Below, piece after piece: positions 25,800 through 35,222 of a stretch of DNA of 54,891 nucleotides. The notes under the pieces are model-generated. The model worked only from the letters and a program-made list of their open reading frames with translations, was not told the DNA's origin and did not search any database. The DNA comes from Anaerovibrio sp. (GTDB lineage: Bacteria > Bacillota > Negativicutes > Selenomonadales > Selenomonadaceae), in contig NZ_JAILFV010000071.1 of NCBI RefSeq assembly GCF_024697385.1, forward strand, positions 1-54,891, written 5' to 3'. The translations under genes and the position numbers were made by a program. Position 1 is the first letter of the stretch, and each line of letters starts with the position of its first letter.

Positions 25800-27392
25800 A
25801 TGATGGGCGAGTGGAAAGAAAAATACCTTCAGCTTTGGAATAAGCTTACCAAGAGACAGCATTACATGGCTATTGGCGGTGTAGTACTTATACTTATTCT
25901 TATTTTAGCTGGTAGCTTTATGTATGGTGGCAAGCCTGATATGGTGCCGTTGTTTACCAATATGGAAACAAAGGATGCTGGTGAGGTCGCTGCAAAGCTG
26001 AAGGAAAATAAGGTTTCTTACGAGGTTCAGGAAACAAAGCAGGGGACAACTATTCTGGTCCCGGCTGCAGATGTCCATGAAGCTCGGTTGAACCTTGCGA
26101 CTGAGGGCCTGCCACATGGCAATAAGGGCTTTGAGATATTTGATGATAGCAAACTGGGAGTTACCGAGTTTCAGAACCGGGTTAATTACCTGCAGGCACT
26201 TCAGGGAGAACTGACAAGAACAATTGAACAGATTGAGGCCGTTGAAAAGGCCAGGGTTCACATTGTCCTTCCGGAAGACAGCCTTTATAAGAAAAATGAA
26301 AAGCCGGCGACAGCTTCTATAATGTTGAAGCTGAAACCTAATACCCAGTTAAATAAAAAAGAGATTAAGGGAATTGTAAACCTTGCCTCAAGGAGTATCC
26401 AGGGATTGTTACCGGAGAATATCACCGTTGTGGATGAGACCGGTAAGATTCTTAATGACCCTGATGACGATGAAGAAAATAATGTAAGTATGCAGACATT
26501 GACACAGCTGGAGATGACCCGTAAGGTTCAGGACCGGATGCAGAAGAATGTTCAGACCTTGCTTGATCAGGCTTTAGGCGAGGGGCGTTCTTATGTGCGC
26601 GTTAATGTCGAATTGGATTTTGATCAGCGTCAGACTGATAAGCAGACATTTACTCCTGTAGTAGATGAATCAGGTATTATCCGCAGCGAGCAGACTGTAA
26701 ATGAGTCCTATAACGGAACATCAAATGCTCCTGGTGGTCCGGCAGGAACCCAGTCAAATGTTCCAGGGTATGTGGCTGTTGATAATAATACCAATGCCAA
26801 TTATTCAAAGAAGGAAACTACCAAAAATTATGAGATAAATGAAGCAAAGGAGAAGACAGTTGCTTCTCCTGGGTCTATCCGTCGTGTCAACATAGCTGTA
26901 TTGGTTAATGACGATATCACTCCGGCACAGCAGGAAAGCATTATGCGTTCTGTTTCCTCGGCCGTTGGCATTGACCAGGAGCGTGGTGATACCGTATCGG
27001 TTGAGCCGTTGCCATTTAGTACTGAGCTTGCTGACAAGCGTGCAGCTGAGGAACAGGCAGAAAAGGATCGCCAGGCCAGGAATATGTATATTGCCATAGC
27101 TTTGGTAGTATTGATTATCGCATTGATCGTTGGCTTCATAATTATGAGAAAGCGCAAGATGGAACGCTTGGCAAGAGAAGCTGCAGAAGAGCAGGCAAGA
27201 CTGGAAGAGGAAGAGAGACAGCGTTTGATGGAGGAGCGTGCTGCTGCTATTGAGTCCGGTGAGGTTGAGCCGGAAGAGCTCACAGAGGAGGAGCAGGAAC
27301 ACCTCAACGAGCGTCAGGTCATCGAAGAACTCATTCGCAACAAGCCTGCAGAGGTTGCTTTGCTTGTTAAGACTTGGCTGTCGGAGGAATGA
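25800..27392 (+). CDS. fliF: Flagellar MS-ring protein FliF
   Basis: The 530-residue protein forms the membrane ring on which the flagellum is built. Transmembrane spans lie at about residues 21-41 (YMAIGGVVLILILILAGSF) and 428-448 (MYIAIALVVLIIALIVGFI). The periplasmic part has the secretin-like ring motifs (TEFQNRVNYLQALQGELTRTI, VEKARVHIVLPEDSLY). The acidic cytoplasmic tail after residue 450 includes the FliG-binding end (IRNKPAEVALLVKTWLSEE). AAGGGA precedes the ATG. Its end overlaps the fliG start. Confidence 0.96.
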   Translation: MMGEWKEKYLQLWNKLTKRQHYMAIGGVVLILILILAGSFMYGGKPDMVPLFTNMETKDAGEVAAKLKENKVSYEVQETKQGTTILVPAADVHEARLNLATEGLPHGNKGFEIFDDSKLGVTEFQNRVNYLQALQGELTRTIEQIEAVEKARVHIVLPEDSLYKKNEKPATASIMLKLKPNTQLNKKEIKGIVNLASRSIQGLLPENITVVDETGKILNDPDDDEENNVSMQTLTQLEMTRKVQDRMQKNVQTLLDQALGEGRSYVRVNVELDFDQRQTDKQTFTPVVDESGIIRSEQTVNESYNGTSNAPGGPAGTQSNVPGYVAVDNNTNANYSKKETTKNYEINEAKEKTVASPGSIRRVNIAVLVNDDITPAQQESIMRSVSSAVGIDQERGDTVSVEPLPFSTELADKRAAEEQAEKDRQARNMYIAIALVVLIIALIVGFIIMRKRKMERLAREAAEEQARLEEEERQRLMEERAAAIESGEVEPEELTEEEQEHLNERQVIEELIRNKPAEVALLVKTWLSEE

Positions 27393-28420
27393 TGACAATG
27401 GATATGTATGGTGATAAAGAACCAGAATTGACAAATCAACAAAAGGCAGCTGTGCTTTTTATAACGCTCGGTCCTGAATATTCTGCTATGCTGTTTAAGC
27501 ATATGAATGATGAGGAAATTGAGAAACTGACATTGGAAATTGCCAATCAGAAGCAGGTTTCCCATGAACAGAAAAAGGCTGTTATCAAAGAGTTTTATCA
27601 GATGGCTATGGCGAAGGATTATCTGTCATCTGGTGGTCTGGAATATGCACAGAATGTTTTGGAAAAGGCATTGGGTGCGGAGAAGGCTTCTATGATAATC
27701 AGCCGTCTGACCACGAGCTTGCAGGTCAGACCATTTGATTTCCTTCATAAAACCGATCCGAGCCAGCTCCTTAACTTTATACAGAATGAGCATCCTCAGA
27801 CTATAGCACTGATAATGGCTTATCTTGATCCTGATCAGGCAGCTACGATTTTGACATCCCTGCCACAGGACAGACAGGCTGAGGTTGCCAAGAGAATAGC
27901 AATTATGGACCGTACATCCCCGGATGTTTTGCGTGAAGTTGAGAGGGTGTTGGAGCGTAAACTGTCAGCACTTGTTACTCAGGACTTTACAGATGCCGGC
28001 GGTGTCAAGGCTATTGTTGAAGTCCTCAACCGCGTTGACCGTACCACTGAAAAGGGCATTGTTGAGCAGTTAGAGGTTGATAATCCAGAGCTTACCGAGG
28101 AAATCAAGAAGCTCATGTTTGTATTTGAGGACATCGTAATGATCGACGATCGTTCCTTGCAGATGGTACTCCGCGAGGTGGACACCAAGGATCTTTCCTT
28201 GGCACTCAAGGCGACCAATCAGGATGTTCAGGGCAAGGTATTCAAGAATATGTCCAAACGAGCAGGTGATATGCTGCGTGAGGAAATTGAATACATGGGA
28301 CCTGTTAAAATCCGCGATGTTGAGGAAGCTCAGCAGAGGATTGTAAATGTCATCCGCCGGTTGGAAGAGAAGGGTGAAATTGTTATTTCCCGTGGAAAGG
28401 GTGACGAAATGATTGTCTAG
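27392..28420 (+). CDS. fliG: Flagellar motor switch protein FliG
   Basis: The 342-residue C-ring protein couples stator torque and switching. N-terminal FliF-binding, middle (EHPQTIALIMAYLDPDQAATIL, containing the EHPQ motif) and C-terminal torque domains are in order; the charged torque helix lies in MVLREVDTKDLSLALKATNQ. GGAGG at 27382-27386 is about 5 bases before the ATG at 27392, which shares its A with the fliF stop; ATGs at 27389 and 27398 are also possible. Its last bases overlap the fliH start. Confidence 0.95.
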   Translation: MTMDMYGDKEPELTNQQKAAVLFITLGPEYSAMLFKHMNDEEIEKLTLEIANQKQVSHEQKKAVIKEFYQMAMAKDYLSSGGLEYAQNVLEKALGAEKASMIISRLTTSLQVRPFDFLHKTDPSQLLNFIQNEHPQTIALIMAYLDPDQAATILTSLPQDRQAEVAKRIAIMDRTSPDVLREVERVLERKLSALVTQDFTDAGGVKAIVEVLNRVDRTTEKGIVEQLEVDNPELTEEIKKLMFVFEDIVMIDDRSLQMVLREVDTKDLSLALKATNQDVQGKVFKNMSKRAGDMLREEIEYMGPVKIRDVEEAQQRIVNVIRRLEEKGEIVISRGKGDEMIV

Positions 28421-29192
28421 GGTTCTGAAAGGCGTAGTTTGGCAGGAGGATCCGCGTATCGTTGATACTCCAAAGTTTGAGAAGCCTGAAGTTGAAGTTG
28501 TGGAAATGGATGATGAGACCCGTGATAATATCATGCGAAACATCCGGAAGAAGGAAGAACAGGCAGCACAACAGTTAAAGGATGCTCAGATTGCCAGCGA
28601 AATCATAAAACAGGAAGCTAAAGCTGAAGCTGAAAAAATATTGGAGGAAGCAAAGCAGGAAGCTGATAAAATAAAAGAAGAGGCCAGGGAAGCCGGACAT
28701 CAGGAAGGCTTCGAGGCAGGCAAGGCTGAAGGCTTTGAAAAAATCCAGCAGGAGCAGCATCAGATTATTTTGGATGCAAACGACAAGGCAGAGCGCACAA
28801 TAAAAGCCGCTCAGGAAGAAGCCTTGGAATATGTTACCAAAGCAGAAAATACCATAGCTGAAATGGTAATGAGTATCGCTGATAAGGTGATACCGCAGCA
28901 TTTTATAGATATGCCACAGATGGTTTTGCCCCTGGTGCAAAATGCCATACAGAAGGTCAAGGATCAGCCGCAGGTTGAAATCAGGGTGGCTCCTGATGTG
29001 TATGAACTTGTTATCATGGCCCGGTCTGAATATTTGGCCAGTATGGAAGGGAAGGCTGAACTGTCCATAGTATCTGATGAAACCTTAAAGGTCGGTGACT
29101 GTGTGATTGAGTCGCCTAATGGTACAGTAGATGCCAAGCTGTCCACGCAGCTTGAGTTAATAAAACAGTCAATTAGGGATGTTATGAAGTAA
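28413..29192 (+). CDS. fliH: Flagellar export ATPase regulator FliH
   Basis: The 259-residue protein binds the export ATPase FliI and resembles the stator stalk of F-ATPases. Residues about 40-140 form a long charged coiled coil with repeated Ala/Glu/Lys (EAKAEAEKILEEAKQEADKIKEEA). The C-terminal globular part holds the FliH/V-ATPase E motif (VEIRVAPDVYELVI). It starts at TTG 28413 inside the end of fliG; AAAGGG about 10 bases upstream is the likely ribosome binding site. The stop overlaps the fliI ATG. Confidence 0.88.
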   Translation: MSRVLKGVVWQEDPRIVDTPKFEKPEVEVVEMDDETRDNIMRNIRKKEEQAAQQLKDAQIASEIIKQEAKAEAEKILEEAKQEADKIKEEAREAGHQEGFEAGKAEGFEKIQQEQHQIILDANDKAERTIKAAQEEALEYVTKAENTIAEMVMSIADKVIPQHFIDMPQMVLPLVQNAIQKVKDQPQVEIRVAPDVYELVIMARSEYLASMEGKAELSIVSDETLKVGDCVIESPNGTVDAKLSTQLELIKQSIRDVMK

Positions 29193-30499
29193 TGGATATC
29201 AACCTGAAAAAATTTACTGATGCGATTGAAAACTGCAAATCAATGAAAATGATTGGCAAGGTTGTGCAGATGGTAGGTCTGGTAATTGAATGTCAGGGAC
29301 CAAATGTCAGCATGGGAGAGCTGTGCTATGTTAAATCGCATTTTGAGGGTGTGGAACCTGTTCCTTCTGAGGTCGTTGGCTTTAGAGATGGGTTTGTGCT
29401 GTTGATGCCCCTGGGGGACTCAAAGGGCATAGGTCCGGGCTGTGAAGTAGTTTCGGCGCAAAAGGTGCTTCAGGTTAAGGTTGGGCCAGAGCTTTTGGGC
29501 AGGGTCATTGATGGTTTGGGAAATCCCATAGATGGCAAGGGCCCAATCCTCTGCCGTGAGGAGTATCCGTTACAGGCTGATCCGCCTGCACCGTTGGACC
29601 GACCTGTTATTCAGGAGTCCCTTTATGTTGGAGTCAGGGCAATTGACGGCCTGATTACCATGGGTCAGGGACAGCGTATTGGAATCATGGCAGGAAGTGG
29701 TGTTGGCAAATCCACTTTGCTGAGTATGATAGCCCGTAATACTGAAGCTGATATAAGTGTTATTTCCCTGGTGGGAGAGCGTGGCCGTGAGGTCAAGGAA
29801 TTTATTGAACGAGATCTTGGAGAAGAGGGCCTTAAGCGTTCTGTTGTTGTTGTTGCTACCTCTGATAAGCCTGCATTAGTGCGTATCAAAGGGGCCATGA
29901 CTGCCACTGCAATTGCTGAATACTTCCGGGATCAGGGCCGTAAGGTTATTTTGATGATGGATTCTGTTACGCGTTTTGCAATGGCCCAGCGTGAGGTTGG
30001 TTTGACAGTCGGTGAACCACCGGCAACAAGAGGCTATACACCATCAGTTTTTGCTCTGCTCCCTAGGCTTTTGGAGCGGGCAGGTACTAGTGAAAAGGGT
30101 TCAATAACCGGAATATACACGGTTTTGGTTGATGGTGATGACATGAATGAACCTATAGCTGATGCTGTGCGCAGTATTCTTGACGGGCACATTGTTTTAT
30201 CGAGAAACATCGCCGCACAAAATCATTTTCCTGCGATTGATGTGCTTAGCAGTGTCAGTCGTGTTATGTCAGCTGTAGTTCCTGATGAGCATATGAATGC
30301 CAACAGAAATCTTAGGGCTCTGATGGCAGTTTATAAAGAGGCTGAGGATTTGATTCATATAGGTGCGTATGTTAAGGGCTCCAGTGCAAAAATCGATGAG
30401 GCCGTAGAAAAGATAGATAAAATAAATGAATTTTTGTGCCAGGGTGTATTTGAAGTTGAGAGCTTTGATGATACAATAAAGCGCCTTGAAGCTATTTGA
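29192..30499 (+). CDS. fliI: Flagellar export ATPase FliI
   Basis: The 435-residue ATPase energises type III export of flagellar proteins. Walker A is MAGSGVGKSTLL (about residues 166-177), and the catalytic acidic region follows (VSLVGERGREVKEF, then KVILMMDSVTRFAMAQREVGL). The FliI-type hallmark VGEPPATRGYTPSVFALLPRLLERAG is present. Start and preceding stop overlap as TAATG. Confidence 0.96.
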   Translation: MDINLKKFTDAIENCKSMKMIGKVVQMVGLVIECQGPNVSMGELCYVKSHFEGVEPVPSEVVGFRDGFVLLMPLGDSKGIGPGCEVVSAQKVLQVKVGPELLGRVIDGLGNPIDGKGPILCREEYPLQADPPAPLDRPVIQESLYVGVRAIDGLITMGQGQRIGIMAGSGVGKSTLLSMIARNTEADISVISLVGERGREVKEFIERDLGEEGLKRSVVVVATSDKPALVRIKGAMTATAIAEYFRDQGRKVILMMDSVTRFAMAQREVGLTVGEPPATRGYTPSVFALLPRLLERAGTSEKGSITGIYTVLVDGDDMNEPIADAVRSILDGHIVLSRNIAAQNHFPAIDVLSSVSRVMSAVVPDEHMNANRNLRALMAVYKEAEDLIHIGAYVKGSSAKIDEAVEKIDKINEFLCQGVFEVESFDDTIKRLEAI

Positions 30500-30510
30500 G
30501 GTAAAGCCCC

Positions 30511-30960
30511 ATGAAAAAGTTTAAGTTTCAGCTGGAAACCTTATTGAAGGTTACTAAAATGAATAAGGAACAGGCCCAGGTGGAACTTGCTGCAGCGACC
30601 AAAAAGCTGGAAGAGGCCAGAGCTCACCTGGTGGAGCTATTGGAACAGATGGCTCAGGGACATAAGGATTATGATGCCCTGACGAGCAAGGGTACAATCA
30701 CTCTGGGAACATTGATGACATACAACAGCTTCTTTAATTGGAAGCGTGAACAGATTGAACACCAGCAGCATTACATTATGGAGTGTCAGTCAGAACGAAC
30801 AAAACGGATGCAGGAACTGGTGAAAATAATGAATAAGCTTAAGAGCATTGAACAGCTGAAGGAAAAGAGATATCAGCAGTATATGGCTGAGGTGCTTTTT
30901 GAGGAACAGAAATTATTGGATGAAATAGGCGGACAGCTTTATTTCAGGAATATGGGATAA
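30511..30960 (+). CDS. fliJ: Flagellar export protein FliJ
   Basis: The 149-residue, almost wholly alpha-helical, charged protein is the expected size for FliJ, a central stalk-like component of the export ATPase complex. Identification rests on length, coiled-coil composition (KFKFQLETLLKVTKMNKEQAQ at the N-terminus) and position after fliI; FliJ sequence conservation is low. GAGGTAAAG precedes the ATG. Confidence 0.87.
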   Translation: MKKFKFQLETLLKVTKMNKEQAQVELAAATKKLEEARAHLVELLEQMAQGHKDYDALTSKGTITLGTLMTYNSFFNWKREQIEHQQHYIMECQSERTKRMQELVKIMNKLKSIEQLKEKRYQQYMAEVLFEEQKLLDEIGGQLYFRNMG

Positions 30961-30993
30961 CAGCTGTTATTGAAGTTTTGGTGGTGATTTATC

Positions 30994-31557
30994 ATGATGC
31001 GAATAGAAGGGCTGGAGAGTGTAGTCCAGCGTATTAATGAACTGAATGACCGTTTTGGCATTGCCAAGAAGGCGTATAATGCCAATTCAGCCGGAAACAA
31101 CACTTTTGCTGCTGAACTGAAGGCCGCAGAGGGAAAGCTGAATCCTGCAAAAGCTGACAGCCCAGTTAACGCCTCATCAGGTCTGGATGGTGATATAGGC
31201 AGTATAATCAATACTGCTGCAGCAAAGTATAATGTTGATCCAAGGCTTGTAGCAGCGGTAGCTCAAACGGAATCCGGGGGCAGGCAGTCAGCTGTTTCTT
31301 CGGCGGGAGCAATAGGAATTATGCAGCTTATGCCTGATACCGCCGCTTCCTTGGGAGTTGATCCATATAACAGGCAGCAGAATATTGAAGGCGGCACCAA
31401 ATATATAAAGCAGATGCTGGATACCTTCAATGGAGATGTCAAAAAGGCTGTGGCAGCATACAATGCAGGTCCGAAGGCTGTTAAGGATTATGATGGAGTT
31501 CCACCTTATCAGGAGACCCAAAATTATGTTAATAAGGTGCTGGACATTTATCGATAA
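30994..31557 (+). CDS. Flagellar-cluster lytic transglycosylase (SLT domain)
   Basis: The 187-residue protein has a variable N-terminal 65 residues and a C-terminal SLT domain: DPRLVAAVAQTESGGRQSAVSSAGAIGIMQLMP contains the catalytic Glu in QTESGG, and AVAAYNAGPKAV is the GxxN-like AYNAGP motif. It probably cuts murein for rod passage, a role played by FlgJ in Proteobacteria. No signal peptide is visible, so export through the flagellar apparatus is likely (inference). ATGs at 30994 and 30997 follow GGTGGTGA. Confidence 0.88.
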   Translation: MMRIEGLESVVQRINELNDRFGIAKKAYNANSAGNNTFAAELKAAEGKLNPAKADSPVNASSGLDGDIGSIINTAAAKYNVDPRLVAAVAQTESGGRQSAVSSAGAIGIMQLMPDTAASLGVDPYNRQQNIEGGTKYIKQMLDTFNGDVKKAVAAYNAGPKAVKDYDGVPPYQETQNYVNKVLDIYR

Positions 31558-31578
31558 TATTTATATAGGGTGAATTTG

Positions 31579-32196
31579 ATGGACGAGAACGAAGAGCTTG
31601 AGGATTCTGGCAAAAAGCCGGGAAAATTCAAAAAAATATTGAAAATTCTCATCATGTTAATTGTATTGATTATATTGGTAATTGCCGGGTTCTTTATAGG
31701 GATTTATTTTAAGCTGATTGATTCCAATGACATAAATGAGAAGTATGAATTATATAACATGCCGATAATTGGCGAATATTTTGTTAAGCCGGCAGGGCAG
31801 GAATCCTCCTCAGTTGATGAGGCGGTGTCCAAAACTGAACCAAAGGCTGAGGACAAGAAAAAAAGCAAAAATTCAAAGCCGGTAGTGCTTTCCAAGGAGG
31901 AAATTGAAAAACAGACCAAGGAAAGACAGGCAGCTGAACGAAAGCGTGTGTCCAAGCTGGCCAGATTATATAATGAGATGAAGCCGGAGGATGCAGCAAA
32001 AATTCTGGAGGGTATGGATGATGATATTGTAATATCCATACTTCAGAGAATGGATGAATCCCAGGTTTCTCAGGTGCTTACCAAATTTGATACTGACAGG
32101 GCAGCCAATATTACCAAGGTGATGTATAATGGACTGCCGAAGAGGGTAATGCAGAATCCTGCTATTAACGATCAAAATCAGAATAAAGAACCTTAA
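31579..32196 (+). CDS. MotE/YlxF-like membrane protein with MgtE-N-like domain
   Basis: The 205-residue protein has one N-terminal transmembrane span (about residues 23-45, ILIMLIVLIILVIAGFFIGIYF), a Lys- and Ser-rich linker and a C-terminal helical domain resembling the MgtE N-terminal fold (LYNEMKPEDAAKILEGMDDDIVISILQRMDESQVSQVL). This is the layout of YlxF in Bacillus and MotE in Sinorhizobium, a chaperone-like partner of motor proteins. It lies between the lytic enzyme and fliK, the standard spot for ylxF. AGGGTG fits the ATG at 31579 better than the GTG at 31570. Confidence 0.83.
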   Translation: MDENEELEDSGKKPGKFKKILKILIMLIVLIILVIAGFFIGIYFKLIDSNDINEKYELYNMPIIGEYFVKPAGQESSSVDEAVSKTEPKAEDKKKSKNSKPVVLSKEEIEKQTKERQAAERKRVSKLARLYNEMKPEDAAKILEGMDDDIVISILQRMDESQVSQVLTKFDTDRAANITKVMYNGLPKRVMQNPAINDQNQNKEP

Positions 32197-32246
32197 TGAT
32201 GCTTTAATAATTTTATGCTAGGATAATCTTGCTAATAGTTGATTTG

Positions 32247-32261
32247 CCACCTACCAGGTGG
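32247..32261. other. Small perfect hairpin before fliK
   Basis: CCACCT-ACC-AGGTGG forms a 6-bp stem in the 100-base gap before fliK. A TTGATT 17 bp before ATAATC spans it, so it may also be an operator in a weak internal promoter. The rest of the gap is AT-rich. Confidence 0.4.
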
Positions 32262-32298
32262 ATAATCATATATTATTATTTTAAAAGGAGGTGAATAT

Positions 32299-34167
32299 AT
32301 GGGAACTAATGTAAGTGCAAACCTTTTTACAACAGCACCGGCTGTTGCAGGACCAGGAGCTAAACCAGTCAACGCGTCGTCAGTGGATGGTCGCAGCAAT
32401 GTTGGGGGGCATTCCGACAAGAATTTTTCTTCTGAATTAAAGAATGCTGTCGCCGATGATAAGACATCTGCAGCTGTGCAGCCTGAAGAAAATGCTGTTG
32501 CTACGAATGAAGCCGTGCCTGCCGAAAGCAAAGCTGAAGTAAAAGGGGATTCCTCCGCAGAGGTGGTTGAGACAGCCAAAACTGATGCTGACAGCGATAT
32601 GACTGAGGTTGATGTAAAAGATGCTGAACCGTCAGATATTACTGATATTGAAGCAGAGAATGTTTTGGTACAAATGCCAATGGCCGAACTGACAACATAT
32701 TTTGCACCGGTAACTGACAATGCCAAGAGTATTGAGGTAACCGGGGAAGTGAATATCAGTGATAAGGTTGAGGCAGTCACCCTTTCCGGTCAGGTTGAAA
32801 GCGCAGTGAACGAAGCGGTCAATGTGTTAAATGCTGATAATGTTGCATCTGCTGAAAAGGTAGTGACAATGACTGCTGAAAAGGTAGTGACAATGACTGC
32901 TGAAAAGGCAGGAAGTGTTTCTTTGAAGCAGGTTCAACCGGAAGCTGGCGAAACCAGTCAGATGCCGGAGATGCAGCAGGCAGATCCAGCAAACAGACAG
33001 GGTGAGCCTGGTGTGGCAACAAGTGTACAGCAGAATGCTGCCAGAGCTAATGCTGATCAGATTGATGTACAGCAAACTGTTCAGACTGCTCTGAAAGGAA
33101 CGCTTGAAAATCCACAGCCTAAAACTATCGAAGCCTTGTTGAATCCGACAGTACAGGTTGCCAAGGAATCAGGAAGTGTTAATGAGACCCAGGCACAGCA
33201 ATCTGCAGCTATGACAAATGAGCAGCAAATGCTGGCAGTATTGGCTGGTAAGCGGTTTGTAAACCGTACACCTCAGGACAATAGTTCTCAACCGGTACAG
33301 ACTGATGGCACTGAATATCAGTTGCAGGACCAGGCTGTAGTGGGACAGGCAGCCGCCCGCACAATGGCTACTGTTAATCAGAAAGTGGGGAATACCTCTG
33401 TTATTGAGGAGATGAATACTCTCCTTGGACAAGAAGTAACCATGACTGTTGACAGTACTGCCAGGGATTTATCAGGATTTGGAGACCAGGGGGCTTCACA
33501 GGGACAACCACAAAATTTCCAGCAGGCAGTAGCCCAGACTTTGCCGGATGGGCAGATAGGGCAGGTAGATGAACCGGTGGCATTTAACCAACAGATTGAT
33601 TCAGCACAGATGGCGAATCCATCAGTTGCCGGAAACATAGTGTTGGAAAATAATGCGCAGGTAGAATCACCACAGGCAGTTAATCAGCCACGAGCCGATT
33701 ACAACATCAATGAACAGATTGTTCAGCAGGCCAGATTACTGAGAACTGCAGAGAACACAGAAATGGTAATCAAGCTCAATCCTAGACATCTTGGAGATCT
33801 TACTCTCAAGGTCGCAGTAAACAGCAATGGCGGTGTTACCGCAACCTTCCATACCGATAATGTTCAGGTAAGGGCGTTGCTTGAAACTTCCATGATTCAG
33901 CTGCAAAAAGACCTTAACGAGCAGGGAATCAAGGTCGACAGTGTTGAGGTCCAGACGGGATTAGCCGATGGACAGCTTCCGGAGGGACAAAGTCAGGGCT
34001 ATTACCAGCAGCAGGAACAGCAAAAAATCAGAACTCAGAAAATTGACCTGAAGGATTTTGAGGATGATGTGGAAAGCCTGGCAGCTGAGCCGGTAAATAA
34101 CGCGGTCGAGGTAATTCGTGACAGCGAAGGCAATAAGATTTCTGACGGTGTTGATTACACAGTATAA
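32299..34167 (+). CDS. fliK: Flagellar hook-length control protein FliK
   Basis: This 622-residue protein is a secreted ruler that sets hook length and triggers the export switch. The long N-terminal part is low-complexity (Ala, Gln, Val, Asn). The conserved C-terminal domain (about residues 475-560) contains NTEMVIKLNPRHLGDLTLKV and VRALLETSMIQLQKDLNEQGI. An AAAGGAGGTGA ribosome binding site precedes the ATG. A 24-bp tandem repeat lies at 32851-32908. Confidence 0.92.
   Translation: MGTNVSANLFTTAPAVAGPGAKPVNASSVDGRSNVGGHSDKNFSSELKNAVADDKTSAAVQPEENAVATNEAVPAESKAEVKGDSSAEVVETAKTDADSDMTEVDVKDAEPSDITDIEAENVLVQMPMAELTTYFAPVTDNAKSIEVTGEVNISDKVEAVTLSGQVESAVNEAVNVLNADNVASAEKVVTMTAEKVVTMTAEKAGSVSLKQVQPEAGETSQMPEMQQADPANRQGEPGVATSVQQNAARANADQIDVQQTVQTALKGTLENPQPKTIEALLNPTVQVAKESGSVNETQAQQSAAMTNEQQMLAVLAGKRFVNRTPQDNSSQPVQTDGTEYQLQDQAVVGQAAARTMATVNQKVGNTSVIEEMNTLLGQEVTMTVDSTARDLSGFGDQGASQGQPQNFQQAVAQTLPDGQIGQVDEPVAFNQQIDSAQMANPSVAGNIVLENNAQVESPQAVNQPRADYNINEQIVQQARLLRTAENTEMVIKLNPRHLGDLTLKVAVNSNGGVTATFHTDNVQVRALLETSMIQLQKDLNEQGIKVDSVEVQTGLADGQLPEGQSQGYYQQQEQQKIRTQKIDLKDFEDDVESLAAEPVNNAVEVIRDSEGNKISDGVDYTV
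32851..32908 (+). repeat. 24-bp in-frame tandem repeat in fliK
   Basis: The unit gctgaaaaggtagtgacaatgact occurs twice exactly (32851-32874, 32875-32898), then its first 10 bases again. It encodes AEKVVTMT twice. Slippage would change the ruler length by 8 residues. Confidence 0.9.
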
Positions 34168-34188
34168 TTTTAGAAAGGAGATTAAACT

Positions 34189-34683
34189 ATGGGAAGTTCT
34201 TTAAATACCATTACAGTAGATGGTGTTACCTATGATTACGATGAATACCAGAAGAAGATGGGAGTTTCCTCATCTGAAGTGGGGAAGAAAAGTGAATTGG
34301 ATAAGGATGCATTCCTTTCTCTGCTGGTAACCCAGATGCAATATCAGGATCCACTTTCACCTATGGATAATACCGAGTATCTTGCTCAGTTGGCACAGTA
34401 TTCCTCATTGGAGCAGATGACCAATGTTGCCAGCAAGCTGGAGGATGTGTACACTTTGGTGGAAAACATCGATTCATCTACTTTGGTAGGTCAGCTTAGC
34501 GGGATGATTGGCAAGAATGCACAGTGGCAGGTTGATGGTATCAAATATGAGGGAACCATTACCGGTGTCAGCATTTCTGACGGTTCACCATCCATAATTG
34601 CTTCTGTTAAGGATGCAAGTGGTACTGAATACGCCACCAAGGTTGACATTTCAAATCTGACCAGGGTTGGCGATAGTGTATAA
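34189..34683 (+). CDS. flgD: Flagellar hook capping protein FlgD
   Basis: The 164-residue scaffold caps the growing hook. The family motif is clear: LDKDAFLSLLVTQMQYQDPLSPMDNTEYLAQLAQYSSLEQM. The C-terminal part is short compared with Proteobacterial FlgD and carries only a partial tudor-like region. A GAAAGGAG ribosome binding site lies before the ATG. Confidence 0.94.
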   Translation: MGSSLNTITVDGVTYDYDEYQKKMGVSSSEVGKKSELDKDAFLSLLVTQMQYQDPLSPMDNTEYLAQLAQYSSLEQMTNVASKLEDVYTLVENIDSSTLVGQLSGMIGKNAQWQVDGIKYEGTITGVSISDGSPSIIASVKDASGTEYATKVDISNLTRVGDSV

Positions 34684-34701
34684 GTTTTTTTGGAGGCAAA
34701 T

Positions 34702-35094
34702 ATGAGTGACTCAAGAATACTTTTTCCGTCACAACAGATTTTGCCCGTGGGAAATTCCAGTCACAGCCAGGCTACAGGCAGGACTAATACAACTGCCGTA
34801 ACAGGTGCTTCCTTTGCTGATATATTGCAGAAAACCTCAAATAAGGTGATATTTTCCAATCACGCCATGCAGCGTTTGGAAAACCGCAATTTAAATTTCA
34901 GTGAACAGGATTTAAAAAAGCTGGATGATACTGTAGCAAGGATGGCACAAAAGGGCGCCAGGGAATCACTCATTTACATGAACGATACCGCATTGGTTGT
35001 CAGTGTTGCCAATAGGACTGTAATTACTGCCATGGATGGATCTAGTGCAAGGGAAAATATATTTACAAATATTGACAGTGCGGCGATAATATAA
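34702..35094 (+). CDS. Flagellar operon protein of the TIGR02530 family
   Basis: The 130-residue protein matches the small conserved family found between flgD and flgE in Firmicutes flagellar operons; its function is not known. The recognised core is SNHAMQRLENRNLNFSEQDLKKLDDTVARMAQKGARESLIYMND and VANRTVITAMD. TTGGAGG lies before the ATG at 34702. The 128 bases that follow before flgE hold no gene I can see; a short ACGG/CCGT hairpin starts right after the stop. Confidence 0.87.
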   Translation: MSDSRILFPSQQILPVGNSSHSQATGRTNTTAVTGASFADILQKTSNKVIFSNHAMQRLENRNLNFSEQDLKKLDDTVARMAQKGARESLIYMNDTALVVSVANRTVITAMDGSSARENIFTNIDSAAII

Positions 35095-35222
35095 CGGACA
35101 AAAGCCCGTTAAAACACAATAGCGTGAACAGCTTGGACCTTTTTAGGAGAGCTTGAAAGACTGACTGACTGATGTCTTTTCACAATAGCCGCATCAGACA
35201 AAGAAAAGGAGATTGATTCATT

